Source: Roseiarcus sp963742305
Lineage (GTDB): Bacteria > Pseudomonadota > Alphaproteobacteria > Rhizobiales > Beijerinckiaceae
DNA: 64,000 nt
Reading direction: 5' to 3'
Assembly: GCA_963742305.1 (NCBI GenBank)
Contig: CAVULN010000054.1
Span: 70,016-134,015 of the forward strand
The position numbers and the translations under genes were made by a program. The first letter of the stretch is position 1; each line of letters starts with the position of its first letter. Positions 46,393 to 55,269 of the stretch are shown here, piece after piece. Below the pieces are notes generated by a model. That model worked only from the letters and a program-made list of their open reading frames with translations, had not been told where the DNA came from and did no database searches.

Positions 46393-47463
46393 CTAAACCG
46401 CCCATAGCCCCGGGAACTGCGCGCCCACCCATTTCGCGAGCGCCGCATTGACCTCGGTCGGCTTCTCCTGCGCCATCCAGTGCCCGGAGGGGATCGTCGC
46501 TTCGGTCAGGTTGTCGCAGTGCGCGCGCATCGGCTCGGCGAGGCGCGAGGCGAGGGTCTCGCACACATAGTCGTACGCGCCGTGGAGGAAGAGCGCCGGC
46601 ATTTTGAGCCGCCAGTTCGCTCTGGCGCGCTCGGCATAGGCGAGGTTGGCTCGCCAATTCATGTACCAGCTGTCGGGGCCGAAGAAGCCGTTGCGTTCGA
46701 GCGCCGCGGCATAAATGCGCTCGTCCTCCTCACTGAGCACCGCAGGGTCGCGGGGAACGTCTGGCGCGCGGTTGGCGGCGCGGAACCATCGGCCATTGGC
46801 GCGGGTGAAGGCGGTGGGCGCTGGCTTGCCTTTGCCGTCGGGACTGCCGGAGCGGAAGAGCGCCCGGACGGTTGCGCCCGCATCGCTCTCGAAGCCAGCC
46901 TCGGCGACCGCGAAGTTCTCGCGGTAGAACAACTGATAGTCCCATTGCGCCGCCGGAAACCGGTCGGCCGGATAGACGCTCCGGTCGGCCAGCGGAACGA
47001 TCGTCTCGACCGCGAAGCCCTCCGGGATGTAGGGTACGCAAAGGCTGGCGACGCCGTGGCAGAGTTCCGGATGGTGCTGGGCGATCGACCAGACGACCGG
47101 CGCGCCCCAATCGTGGCCGACCCAGATCGCCTTCTCCGCCCCGAGCGTGCCCAGGAGTTCGAGCATGTCGGCGACAATTACTTCCAGCCCATAGTCCTCG
47201 TGGCGGGAATAGACGCTGGAGCGCCCGTAGCCGCGCATGTCGGGCGCAACGGCGCGAAAGCCCAGGCCGGCGAAGACCGGAAGCTGCCCGCGCCAGGAGA
47301 TGGCAAGCTCCGGCCAGCCGTGCACGAACACGATCGGCGTCGCGTCTTCGGCGCCGCAGGACAGAAAGAAGGTCGTGTGTCGCGCCGACTTGGCGACATT
47401 CTCCAGGATGGGGAAGCTCACCGGGGGTCTCCGAAGTCTCGAGCGGGTGAATTGGGCATTCAT
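46393..47463 (-). CDS. alpha/beta hydrolase, epoxide-hydrolase-like
   Basis: This 356-residue protein has the oxyanion motif HGWP (residues 48-51), nucleophile motif VGHDWGAP with Asp118 and a late SGHWM histidine. Asp as nucleophile and HGWP match epoxide hydrolases and related haloalkane dehalogenases. A cap domain spans about residues 145-260. Physiological substrate unknown. It is the only minus-strand gene inside the right half of the flagellar cluster and is divergent from the cis-prenyltransferase, so it looks like an insertion into the cluster. Confidence 0.85.
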   Translation of the reverse strand: MNAQFTRSRLRRPPVSFPILENVAKSARHTTFFLSCGAEDATPIVFVHGWPELAISWRGQLPVFAGLGFRAVAPDMRGYGRSSVYSRHEDYGLEVIVADMLELLGTLGAEKAIWVGHDWGAPVVWSIAQHHPELCHGVASLCVPYIPEGFAVETIVPLADRSVYPADRFPAAQWDYQLFYRENFAVAEAGFESDAGATVRALFRSGSPDGKGKPAPTAFTRANGRWFRAANRAPDVPRDPAVLSEEDERIYAAALERNGFFGPDSWYMNWRANLAYAERARANWRLKMPALFLHGAYDYVCETLASRLAEPMRAHCDNLTEATIPSGHWMAQEKPTEVNAALAKWVGAQFPGLWAV

Positions 47464-47670
47464 TGGAGAGGGTCAGGATCTCATGGCGCGGTTTCATCTC
47501 AATAGAGTGAACGGCGGAAATCAACCGCCGCCAGGCGCGCGGCGCGTTCTCGCAAGCTTGCTTTTGCCGACACTCAGGGGTTGGCTTAACAAAACGTCAG
47601 AGTCCAGCTCCTTTTGGCGAAGGAATGGGGGCCTTTCGCTGATCAGCGCAGAAGGCGACGACTGCCGCGA

Positions 47671-48444
47671 ATGAAGCGCATTCTCTATTCGCTCTACGAA
47701 CGGCGGCTGCGGCGTCAAATCCAGGCGCGCGCGGCGCCGCGTCACGTCGGGATCATTCTGGACGGCAACAGGCGATATGCGCGTCAGCATGGTCTTGCCG
47801 ATGCGCGAGCAGCCTATGATCTCGGCGCCGAGAAGCTCGATGATGTGCTCGCATGGTGCTCTGAACTCAAGATCCCAGCGGTGACTTTGTGGGTCTGCTC
47901 CATCGACAATCTGAAGAGGTCGCACGCCGAGGTCAGCCCCATTCTCGCGGCCGTCGAGGCAAAAATCCGCGCCCTCGCGCAGGACCCTGCGATCCATCGG
48001 CTGCGGGTCCGGGTCAAAGCTGTCGGGCGGCTCGACCTGTTGCCGGGCTCGACCGCCGCGGCGCTTCGCGCCGCCGAGGACATCACGGCCCGCTATGACG
48101 GGATGACGCTCGCCATCGCGATCGCCTACGGAGGCCGTGAGGAAATCGCCGACGCCGTCCGCGCTCTCATCCGCGAGAGGATTGGGCTGGGCGCGACATT
48201 GGAAACGATCGCCGGGGAGATCACGCCTGAGGCGGTTGACCGGCATCTGTATACGGCGGGCCTCCCGGAACCTGATCTTATCATTCGCACCAGCGGCGAG
48301 GTCCGCCTGTCGGGCTTCCTGCTCTGGCAAAGCGTCCATAGCGAGTTCTATTTCTCGGATGTGAACTGGCCGGACTTCCGCAAGGTCGACTTTCTTCGCG
48401 CAATCCGCTCGTTTCAACAGCGCGCGCGGCGCTTCGGCCGTTGA
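47671..48444 (+). CDS. cis-prenyltransferase (UppS family paralog)
   Basis: This 257-residue member of the undecaprenyl diphosphate synthase family has IILDGNRRYARQHG (near residue 30) carrying the catalytic Asp. VTLWVCSIDNLKRS and C-terminal LIIRTSGEVRLSGFLLWQSV follow. Housekeeping UppS usually reads DGNGRWA and RTGGExRLSNFLLWQ, so this copy departs at several conserved sites. It may make a different chain length or a specialised isoprenoid. The ATG at 47671 is chosen over one 57 bases upstream because family similarity starts there. It lies between the flagellar blocks and divergent from the hydrolase. Confidence 0.82.
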   Translation: MKRILYSLYERRLRRQIQARAAPRHVGIILDGNRRYARQHGLADARAAYDLGAEKLDDVLAWCSELKIPAVTLWVCSIDNLKRSHAEVSPILAAVEAKIRALAQDPAIHRLRVRVKAVGRLDLLPGSTAAALRAAEDITARYDGMTLAIAIAYGGREEIADAVRALIRERIGLGATLETIAGEITPEAVDRHLYTAGLPEPDLIIRTSGEVRLSGFLLWQSVHSEFYFSDVNWPDFRKVDFLRAIRSFQQRARRFGR

Positions 48445-48514
48445 GACCTTTATCCCTTCGCATCCCTCCTCGCCGCGGACGAGCGGCGCGAGTCCAGGCG
48501 TCGCCGGCGTTCGA

Positions 48515-48528
48515 TCCTCGCGCAAGGT
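48515..48528 (+). promoter_or_regulatory. variant flagellar palindrome CCT-CGCGCA-AGG upstream of flhA
   Basis: The core CCTCGCGCAAGG matches the flgE site, but the outermost G/C pair is replaced (T before, T after). It lies 64 bases ahead of the flhA ATG. Weaker than the other three sites. Confidence 0.4.
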
Positions 48529-48591
48529 TCGCCGCACACTCTCTCTGGCGGGCCGCGGGCGGCGGCATGGGCGAACCGGCGAGGGCGGGCG

Positions 48592-50724
48592 ATGGCTGGA
48601 GTGGCGACCGCGGCGGCGACGGCGGCGATCGCCAGCGCGCCGTCCGCGTCGGCGCCGCCGGCTTCGGCCGCCGGTCGCGGCGGCAAGGACGTCGCCTTCG
48701 CCGCCGGCATTGTCGTCATTCTTTGCCTGTTTTTCCTCCCCGTTCCGGCGGTGATGATCGATTTCGGCCTCGCGCTGTCGATCGCGCTTTCCGTACTCAT
48801 CCTGATGGTCGCGCTATGGATCCATAAGCCGCTCGAGTTCTCGGCCTTCCCGACCGTGCTTCTGGTGGCGACGATCCTGAGGCTGGCGCTCAACATCTCG
48901 ACGACGCGGCTCATCCTGTCGCGCGGCGAACAGGGGCCGACGTCGGCCGGCTACATCATCGGCGGCTTCGCGCGCCTGGTGATGGGCGGCGATTTCGTCA
49001 TCGGCATCATCGTCTTTCTTATCCTGGTGACGATCAACTTCCTGGTGATCACCAAGGGCGCGACCCGCATCGCAGAAGTCGGGGCTCGGTTCACCCTCGA
49101 CGCGATTCCCGGCAAGCAGATGGCGATCGACGCCGACCTCTCGGCCGGGCTCATCGACGAGAAGGTTGCGCAAGCGCGCAGGCGCGAGCTCGAGGAGGAA
49201 AGCGCCTTCTTCGGCTCGATGGACGGGGCGTCGAAATTCGTCCGCGGAGACGCGATCGCCGGCCTTATCATTCTGGCCGTCAACATCTTCGGCGGCATCG
49301 TTATCGGCGTCACCCGGCACGCTCTCACGCTCGCCGCCGCGGCCGACGTCTTCACCAAGCTCTCGGTGGGCGACGGCCTGGTGACGCAGATTCCGGCGCT
49401 CATCATTTCGCTCGCCGCAGGGCTCCTGGTCGCCAAGGGCGGCACGCGGGGCTCCGCCGACAAGGCGGTGATCGACCAGCTGAGCGGCTATCCCAACGCG
49501 CTCTTTCTGGCCGCGCTCGCGATGGCGGTGCTTGGCGTCGTTCCGGGCCTGCCGTTCCTGCCCTTCGCGCTCATCGGCGGGCTGATGGCCTTCGTCGGGG
49601 TCGCCATTCCCCGGCGGATCGAGAAGGATCGGGTCGCCGAGGCGGCGAAGGCCGCAGCGAAGGACGAACGGGCCAAAGCCGAGTCGCGCGCCTCGATCAA
49701 GGAGCAGCTCAAGTCGTTCGAGGTCGAACTTGTGCTCAGCAAGGAGCTCAACGCAGCCCTGATCTCCGCGCGCGACGAGATCGGCTCCCGGATCGCGAAG
49801 ATGCGGCGCAAGTTCGCTCGCCAGTACGGCTTCGTCGTTCCGGAGGTCCGTCTCTCCGACGACATCAAGGCGGCGCCCAAGACCTACCAGATCAAGATCC
49901 ACGGCACGGCGGTCGCGACCCACGAATTGCGGGTCAGCGAACACCTCATCATCATCGGCGACGGGCCTCGTCCCAATCTGCCCGGCGATGAAGTGCGCGA
50001 GCCCGCCTTCGGCATCCGCGCCATCGCGGTCCCCGAGACCCTCGTCAAGGATGCGAGGCGTGAAGGCTTCAAGCCGGTCGATCCGGTCTCGGTGCTGCTC
50101 ACGCATCTGAGCGAGGTCATCCACAATAACCTGGCGCAGCTCCTGTCGTATAAGGACATGCGCGCACTGCTCGACCGGCTCGAGCCCGAGTACAAGCGGC
50201 TGCTTGACGACATCTGCCCGTCGCAGATCTCGCAGTCGACGCTGCTCGCCACTCTGAAGCTGCTGCTGGCCGAGCGCGTCTCCGTCCGCAACCTCAATCT
50301 GATCCTCGAGGCGGTGGCCGAGATCGCGCCGCACGCGCGAAGGCCTGAGCAGATCGTCGAGCAGGTGCGCATTCGTCTCTCCCAGCAGATCTGCGGCGAT
50401 CTCGCGGACGACGGCGCGCTGTCCGTCTTGAGGCTCGGCAATCGCTGGGATCTCGCCTTCCATCAAGCCCTCAAGCGCGACGCCAAGGGCGAGGTGATCG
50501 AATTCGACATCGACCCGCGGCTCATGGAGCAGTTCGCTGCGGAGGCTTCGACGGCGATCCGCAAGCGGATGGACGAGCGGCGCCTGTTCGCCCTCGTCAC
50601 CGCCGCCGAGACGCGACCCTATGTGCGGATGATCATCGAGCGGATGTTTCCGACGCTTGCGGTTCTGTCGCAGCTCGAAATCGCGCGCGGCTTCGAGGTG
50701 AAGCCATTGGGCGCGATCGCGTGA
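48592..50724 (+). CDS. flhA: flagellar export gate protein FlhA
   Basis: This 710-residue export-gate component has eight N-terminal membrane segments. The conserved linker block is GAKFVRG-like (GASKFVRGDAIAGLIILAVN), with VAEVGARFTLDA-type sequence upstream. The cytoplasmic domain ends in ATAAETRPYVR-type sequence (TAAETRPYVRMIIERMFPTL). Intact. The first 25 residues are a variable Ala/Ser-rich leader. The stop overlaps fliR (GTGA). Confidence 0.96.
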   Translation: MAGVATAAATAAIASAPSASAPPASAAGRGGKDVAFAAGIVVILCLFFLPVPAVMIDFGLALSIALSVLILMVALWIHKPLEFSAFPTVLLVATILRLALNISTTRLILSRGEQGPTSAGYIIGGFARLVMGGDFVIGIIVFLILVTINFLVITKGATRIAEVGARFTLDAIPGKQMAIDADLSAGLIDEKVAQARRRELEEESAFFGSMDGASKFVRGDAIAGLIILAVNIFGGIVIGVTRHALTLAAAADVFTKLSVGDGLVTQIPALIISLAAGLLVAKGGTRGSADKAVIDQLSGYPNALFLAALAMAVLGVVPGLPFLPFALIGGLMAFVGVAIPRRIEKDRVAEAAKAAAKDERAKAESRASIKEQLKSFEVELVLSKELNAALISARDEIGSRIAKMRRKFARQYGFVVPEVRLSDDIKAAPKTYQIKIHGTAVATHELRVSEHLIIIGDGPRPNLPGDEVREPAFGIRAIAVPETLVKDARREGFKPVDPVSVLLTHLSEVIHNNLAQLLSYKDMRALLDRLEPEYKRLLDDICPSQISQSTLLATLKLLLAERVSVRNLNLILEAVAEIAPHARRPEQIVEQVRIRLSQQICGDLADDGALSVLRLGNRWDLAFHQALKRDAKGEVIEFDIDPRLMEQFAAEASTAIRKRMDERRLFALVTAAETRPYVRMIIERMFPTLAVLSQLEIARGFEVKPLGAIA

Positions 50725-51515
50725 CGGCGCTCGTCGCCGGCGCGATGGCCGCGCCGCACGCGGCGGCGCTCGCGCCGAGAGCGGCGCTTGGCGTGTTCGT
50801 GCTGTTCTGCCGCATCGGCGGCTGCCTGATGCTGGCGCCCGGATTCTCGAGCGCGCAGATTCCAGCGCAGGTTCGCCTGTTCGTCGCGCTTGCGGTCACG
50901 CTTACGCTTGCGCCGCTGCTGCTGGAGCGCGTGCCCAGCGCCGCGCTCGGCGACGACCCGATCCTCACGCTTAAGGTGATCGCCGTCGAATCGCTGGTTG
51001 GCGGCATGATCGGGGCCCTCGCGCGGATGTTCTATTTCGCCCTCGAAACCTTGGCGGTCGCCGCGGCCAGCATGCTCGGATTTTCGAGCCCCTCGGGCTT
51101 CCAGGTCGAGAGCGACGAGCCAATGGCCCCGTTGGCGACGCTGATCTCGCTCGCCGCGATCGCGCTTCTGTTCGCGGCCGACCTCCATTGGGAGCTCTTG
51201 CGGGGCCTTGTGGCCTCCTATGACGTCATTCCGGTCGGCGGCGACTTCAACGCGCGGCTGGCGCTGAAGGAGATCGCCGACGCGCTCAGCGAATCGTTCC
51301 GGCTCGCGCTCAGGATCGCCTCGCCCTATGTGATCTACGCGCTGGTGGTCAATCTCGCGCTGGCGCTGGTCAATCGGCTCACGCCGCAGGTCCAGGTCTT
51401 TTTTGTCGCCATGCCATTTGTCGTGGCGGGAGGTCTGCTTCTGCTCTATTTCACCATCAAGCCGGCGATCGAGGCCTTTATGAGCGGCTTCGGCGTTTGG
51501 CTCATTTCGGGCTAG
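50721..51515 (+). CDS. fliR: flagellar export apparatus protein FliR
   Basis: This 264-residue membrane protein of the FliP/Q/R gate contains FCRIGGCLMLAPGFSSAQIP, MFYFALETLAVAAASMLGFS and VNLALALVNRLTPQVQVFFV, the canonical FliR blocks. The start is GTG 50721, overlapping flhA. It lies 3 bp before the fliJ-like gene. Confidence 0.94.
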   Translation: MTALVAGAMAAPHAAALAPRAALGVFVLFCRIGGCLMLAPGFSSAQIPAQVRLFVALAVTLTLAPLLLERVPSAALGDDPILTLKVIAVESLVGGMIGALARMFYFALETLAVAAASMLGFSSPSGFQVESDEPMAPLATLISLAAIALLFAADLHWELLRGLVASYDVIPVGGDFNARLALKEIADALSESFRLALRIASPYVIYALVVNLALALVNRLTPQVQVFFVAMPFVVAGGLLLLYFTIKPAIEAFMSGFGVWLISG

Positions 51516-51518
51516 CCG

Positions 51519-51917
51519 ATGAAGCGACGTCTCGACGCGCTGACCCGCATCGGCCGGATTCAGGCGCTCATGCACGAAGCCGGCCGCTCGAGACTTTATT
51601 TGGTCGAACTCCGGCAGGCAGGACTGAACGAGGACCTCAAGGCGGTTTTCGAGACCCTGGAGGCGAGCGAGATCGCGTATGGCGCTCATGCCGGACTGGT
51701 CGCGCGCAGCATCCGGGCCTTGCAGACTCGGCTCGATCAGGCGGCGCGTGACCAGGAAACCGCGCGTCGCGCCGCGCTGGGGCACGGGATGCGGGCGAAG
51801 CTTGCGGAGCTCGCTATCGAAGCCGCAGCGCTTAGCCTCCAGCGCCTGAACGAGCGCAAGGAGCTTGCCGAGCTCATCGAGCGGACCATCGCCCGCCGAA
51901 GCGCAAGCTCGACGTAA
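51519..51917 (+). CDS. fliJ: FliJ-like flagellar export coiled-coil protein
   Basis: This 132-residue, almost entirely helical, charged protein (MKRRLDALTRIGRIQALMHE through ALSLQRLNERKELAELIERT) has the size and coiled-coil character of FliJ. FliJ binds the FliI ATPase and FlhA. Sequence identity with FliJ is low, so the call rests on length, pattern and position after fliR. Confidence 0.65.
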   Translation: MKRRLDALTRIGRIQALMHEAGRSRLYLVELRQAGLNEDLKAVFETLEASEIAYGAHAGLVARSIRALQTRLDQAARDQETARRAALGHGMRAKLAELAIEAAALSLQRLNERKELAELIERTIARRSASST

Positions 51918-51964
51918 GGCACAAGGACGATGCTCGCGCATCCCTCGCACGTTGGCGCCGTTCC

Positions 51965-52549
51965 ATGGCCTTCAATCCTCGCACCGATGTCGTCCTTGAG
52001 GTGCTCAGCGCGGCCGATCCGGCCCGCGCGAGCCTCGCCGCGCAGCGCCTCAACGCGCTCGCCGGCGCGAACGCTCCGACCGCAGACTTTGCCGCCGACC
52101 TCGACCGGGCCGGCGACATGGCAGCCGCGACGGCGCCGCCGGTCGCGGGCGCGGCCGACGCGCGCTCGCGTCTCGCGGAGGCGCCCGTCGGACCCGACAA
52201 GCTCGGCCAGGCGAAGACCCAGTTCGAGGCCATGATGCTGAATTCGTTCGTCGGCGAACTCTTGCCGAAGGACACAGGCGAGGTCTTCGGCCAGGGAATG
52301 GCGGGCGACATGTGGCGGTCGATGCTGGCCGAGCAGGTTTCGATGCAGATCGCCAAGTCCGGCAAGCTCGGCCTCGCCAGGCGCCTGTTCGCCAGTCACG
52401 AGTTCGCCCCGCGGGCGGCGCAGGCGGGTGAAGCCGCGAAGGCCGCCGGCGAGCCGGCCGCCCAAATGAGCGCCAACATCCTTTCGGCGCCGGCCGCGGC
52501 CGAGCTTGACAAGGGCACGGTCCTGTTTGCCGGACGCAGGCGGACATGA
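51965..52549 (+). CDS. flgJ: FlgJ-like rod-binding protein (no muramidase domain)
   Basis: This 194-residue protein has a rod-binding core, KTQFEAMMLNSFVGELLPKD and FGQGMAGDMWRSMLAEQVSM, matching the FlgJ N-terminal family. The muramidase half of enterobacterial FlgJ is absent, as usual in Alphaproteobacteria. The start ATG 51965 has only a weak ribosome site. It overlaps the next gene (ATGA). Confidence 0.83.
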   Translation: MAFNPRTDVVLEVLSAADPARASLAAQRLNALAGANAPTADFAADLDRAGDMAAATAPPVAGAADARSRLAEAPVGPDKLGQAKTQFEAMMLNSFVGELLPKDTGEVFGQGMAGDMWRSMLAEQVSMQIAKSGKLGLARRLFASHEFAPRAAQAGEAAKAAGEPAAQMSANILSAPAAAELDKGTVLFAGRRRT

Positions 52550-52926
52550 GCCACCCGCGCCGCGTGCAATCCCCGGCGGCCGCCGCGGCGCTGCCGGTCG
52601 TCGAGCGACTTGTCGCGTTCATCGACGCGGAGAATCGCGACCTTGAAGAGGGCCGCCGGGTCCAGTACGAGGCCTATAGCCAGAGCAAGAACCAGGGCCT
52701 CCTCGAGCTCAATCGCCTCGCTCCGGCGCTCGGCGGCGCAACGGCGGCGGGGCCGCTGCGCGACGCGCTGGCCGCGCTTCACACCAAGCTCGAGATCAAC
52801 CGGCGCGCGCTCGCGGTGCAGCTCAAGGCTTGTCACGCCGTGTCGGAGATCATCGCCCGCGCCATCCAGGACGGCCAGTCCGACGGAACCTACACCGCCC
52901 TTGGCTGGAGGCGGACCCGGGAATGA
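52546..52926 (+). CDS. FlgN-like flagellar chaperone
   Basis: This 126-residue helical protein reads LPVVERLVAFIDAENRDLEE, then YEAYSQSKNQGLLELNRLAP and an amphipathic C-terminal helix. It resembles the FlgN chaperone family that binds FlgK and FlgL. The start overlaps the flgJ-like stop and its stop overlaps the next gene, so all three are coupled. Confidence 0.65.
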   Translation: MSHPRRVQSPAAAAALPVVERLVAFIDAENRDLEEGRRVQYEAYSQSKNQGLLELNRLAPALGGATAAGPLRDALAALHTKLEINRRALAVQLKACHAVSEIIARAIQDGQSDGTYTALGWRRTRE

Positions 52927-53384
52927 TCAAGGCCGCGTTGATCGGCCTCGCAGCGGCCGCCGCCGTGATCGCAGGCGAGATGGGGACGGACAAGGTCCTC
53001 GCCTTGCGCGAGGCGCGCCCCGCCGCCTCGGCCGCGCGAGCGACCGAAGCGCGCAAGACCCATGAGATCAACGTCCCCCGCATCAAGGACGGCGCGGTCA
53101 AGGGGTACGCGGTGATGCTGCTCAGCTACACCGTCGACCTGAACGCGCTCAAGACGGCGGCGATGGCCCCGGACTCGATCCTCGTCGATGAAGCGTTCCG
53201 CTATGTCTATGACGACAACACAATCGACTTCGACCACCTCGATCGCTTCGATCTCGGCAAGATGAGCAAGGCGATCGCAAGAGCCGTCAACGCGCGCGTC
53301 AAGAGCGACGTCATCGTCGACGTCGGCGTCCAGGAGTTCACCTACGCGCCGATCAGCGAGACCCACGGGCGCCCCGGACCTTAG
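52923..53384 (+). CDS. small membrane-anchored protein at the end of the flagellar cluster
   Basis: This 153-residue protein has an N-terminal hydrophobic segment (MIKAALIGLAAAAAVIAGEM) and a periplasmic-type domain, GYAVMLLSYTVDLNALKTAA through SKAIARAVNARVKSDVIVDV. No cysteine is present. The layout loosely recalls FliL, but I do not recognise a family with confidence. Coupled by ATGA to the FlgN-like gene; its stop overlaps the convergent carA end by 4 bases. Confidence 0.6.
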   Translation: MIKAALIGLAAAAAVIAGEMGTDKVLALREARPAASAARATEARKTHEINVPRIKDGAVKGYAVMLLSYTVDLNALKTAAMAPDSILVDEAFRYVYDDNTIDFDHLDRFDLGKMSKAIARAVNARVKSDVIVDVGVQEFTYAPISETHGRPGP

Positions 53385-54616
53385 GCCGCCCGGGTCGCCT
53401 CGGCCTTGGAGGCGGCGATCAGATCGATGAACCGGCGGAAGAGATAGTGACTGTCGCGCGGCCCGGGCGAAGCCTCGGGGTGATATTGCACCGAGAAGGC
53501 CGGACGGTCGGCGAGCGCGATGCCGCAATTCGAGCCGTCGAACAGCGACACATGCGTTTCCGCGGCGTTTGCCGGCAGGCTCGCCCGATCGACCGCGAAG
53601 CCGTGGTTCATCGACACGACCTCGACCTTGCCGGTCAGGAAATCCTTGACCGGATGGTTCGCGCCGTGATGGCCCTGCGGCATCTTGACGGTGCGGGCGC
53701 CGACCGCGAGCGCGAGCAGCTGATGGCCGAGGCAGACGCCGAACAGGGGAACCTTCGCCTCGAGCAGCGCTTTTATCGTCGGCACGGCGTATTCGCCGGT
53801 CGCCGCCGGATCGCCCGGTCCGTTGGAGAGCACGACCCCGTCGGGCCTGAGCGCGAGGATCTCCTCAGGCTTCGCGGTCGCGGGAACCACGGTCACGGCG
53901 CAGCCGCAGTCGTTGAGAAGCCTCAAGATATTGCGCTTGGTTCCATAGTCGACCGCGACCACGTGAAAGCGCGTTCCATGACGCCGGCTGTAGCCGTCTT
54001 CCAGCGTCCAGCTGGTCTCGTCCCAATCGTAGCGCTGGGTCGCGCCGACCGCCGGAACGAGGTCCATGCCGTCGATGCCAGGCCAGCGCGCGGCCCTGGC
54101 GCGGAGCGCGTCGAGATCGAAGGCGCCGTCGGGGACATGGGCGATCACCGCGTTCGGCATGCCGCGCTCGCGGATGAGCGTGGTGAGCGCGCGCGTGTCG
54201 ACGCCGGTGACGCCGATGATTCCGCGCGCTTTGAGCCAGCTGTCGAGCCGCGCGCGGCTGCGAAAGTTCGACGGGGCCGCGAGATCGGCGCGCATGATGG
54301 CGCCGACCGCAGCCGGCGCCGCGGCGGGATTGACGACTTCGATGTCCTCGTCGTTGACGCCGACGACGCCGATATGCGGGAAGGTGAAGGTGACGATCTG
54401 GGCGGCGTAGGAGGGGTCGGTCAGGATTTCCTCGTAGCCGGTCATCGCCGTGTTGAAGCAGATCTCGCCGGCCGCCGAGCCGGTCGCGCCAGTCCCGAAG
54501 CCCTCGATCAGCGAGCCGTCGGCGAGCACGATCACCCCGGTCGCGACACGCGGGCGCCAGCCGGACGAGGCGTCGTCCGGATGGGGCGAAGGCGAGGGTT
54601 CGGTTGCGCTTGTCAT
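53381..54616 (-). CDS. carA: carbamoyl-phosphate synthase small subunit
   Basis: This 411-residue glutamine amidotransferase subunit supplies ammonia for carbamoyl phosphate in arginine and pyrimidine synthesis. N-terminal SAAGEICFNTAMTGYEEILT is conserved. The class I amidotransferase triad includes the nucleophile in FGVCLGHQLL (near residue 293) and QYHPEASPGP. Intact. Divergent from gatB/yqeY, 71 bp apart; carB is outside the window. Confidence 0.95.
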   Translation of the reverse strand: MTSATEPSPSPHPDDASSGWRPRVATGVIVLADGSLIEGFGTGATGSAAGEICFNTAMTGYEEILTDPSYAAQIVTFTFPHIGVVGVNDEDIEVVNPAAAPAAVGAIMRADLAAPSNFRSRARLDSWLKARGIIGVTGVDTRALTTLIRERGMPNAVIAHVPDGAFDLDALRARAARWPGIDGMDLVPAVGATQRYDWDETSWTLEDGYSRRHGTRFHVVAVDYGTKRNILRLLNDCGCAVTVVPATAKPEEILALRPDGVVLSNGPGDPAATGEYAVPTIKALLEAKVPLFGVCLGHQLLALAVGARTVKMPQGHHGANHPVKDFLTGKVEVVSMNHGFAVDRASLPANAAETHVSLFDGSNCGIALADRPAFSVQYHPEASPGPRDSHYLFRRFIDLIAASKAEATRAA

Positions 54617-54687
54617 GAGGCTGTGCTTAAGCGCCGCCTTTGCCGCGCGTCAAGCGCGGCGGCCCATTCCAACATCCGAGGAGACTG

Positions 54688-55155
54688 ATGCCCAATTCAG
54701 CGCCGTTGCGCGAGACCGTGGCCACCCAGATGAAGGCGGCGATGAAGGGCGGCGACAAGGTCCGCGTCGGCGCGCTTCGCCTCATCATGGCCGCGCTGAA
54801 GGAGCGGGAGATCGAGGCGCGCGGCGCGGGCAAGATCGTGAGCCGCGCCGACGAGCTGGCGCTGCTTACCAAAATGGTGAAATCCCGCCAGGAGTCGGCC
54901 GCGATCTACGCCGGGGCCGGCCGCGCCGAGCTCGCCGAGCAGGAGAGCGCCGAGATCAGGGTGATCGGCGAATTCCTGCCGAGGCAAATGGACGATGAGG
55001 CGGTGACCGCCGCCGCCAGAGCGGCCATCGCCTCGACCGGCGCCGCCAGCGTCAAGGACATGGGGAGGGTCGTGAACGCCCTCAAAGCCGCCCATCCGGG
55101 CGAGATGGATTTCGCCAAGGCGAGCGCGATCGTCAAGGGCCTGCTCGCCGGGTAG
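54688..55155 (+). CDS. GatB/YqeY domain-containing protein
   Basis: This 155-residue helical YqeY-family protein contains MKAAMKGGDKVRVGALRLIM, a central ALLTKMVKSRQESAAIYAGA and C-terminal VKDMGRVVNALKAAHPGEMD. GAGGAG precedes the ATG at 54688. A role in tRNA-dependent amidation is suggested by similarity to the GatB tail but not proven. In many Alphaproteobacteria dnaG and rpoD follow; here an accessory block does. Confidence 0.9.
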   Translation: MPNSAPLRETVATQMKAAMKGGDKVRVGALRLIMAALKEREIEARGAGKIVSRADELALLTKMVKSRQESAAIYAGAGRAELAEQESAEIRVIGEFLPRQMDDEAVTAAARAAIASTGAASVKDMGRVVNALKAAHPGEMDFAKASAIVKGLLAG

Positions 55156-55269
55156 GGGGCAAAGCCGGCGCGCAAGTTGACGCGGCCGAATGATTTCAAT
55201 GGCTTGAGCGCTCTTTTGTGCGACTTTTCAGCGCTCGCTTCCGGCGCGCTTCATTTCGCGGCGGCTGCC

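Noticed and set aside
48814..50466. 550-codon minus-strand open frame
   Set aside because: Antisense to flhA, which is conserved along its full length.
55206..55236. GAGCGCT...AGCGCTC stem after gatB/yqeY as a terminator
   Set aside because: The loop is 17 bases and no T-run follows the second arm, so the evidence is too weak for a feature.
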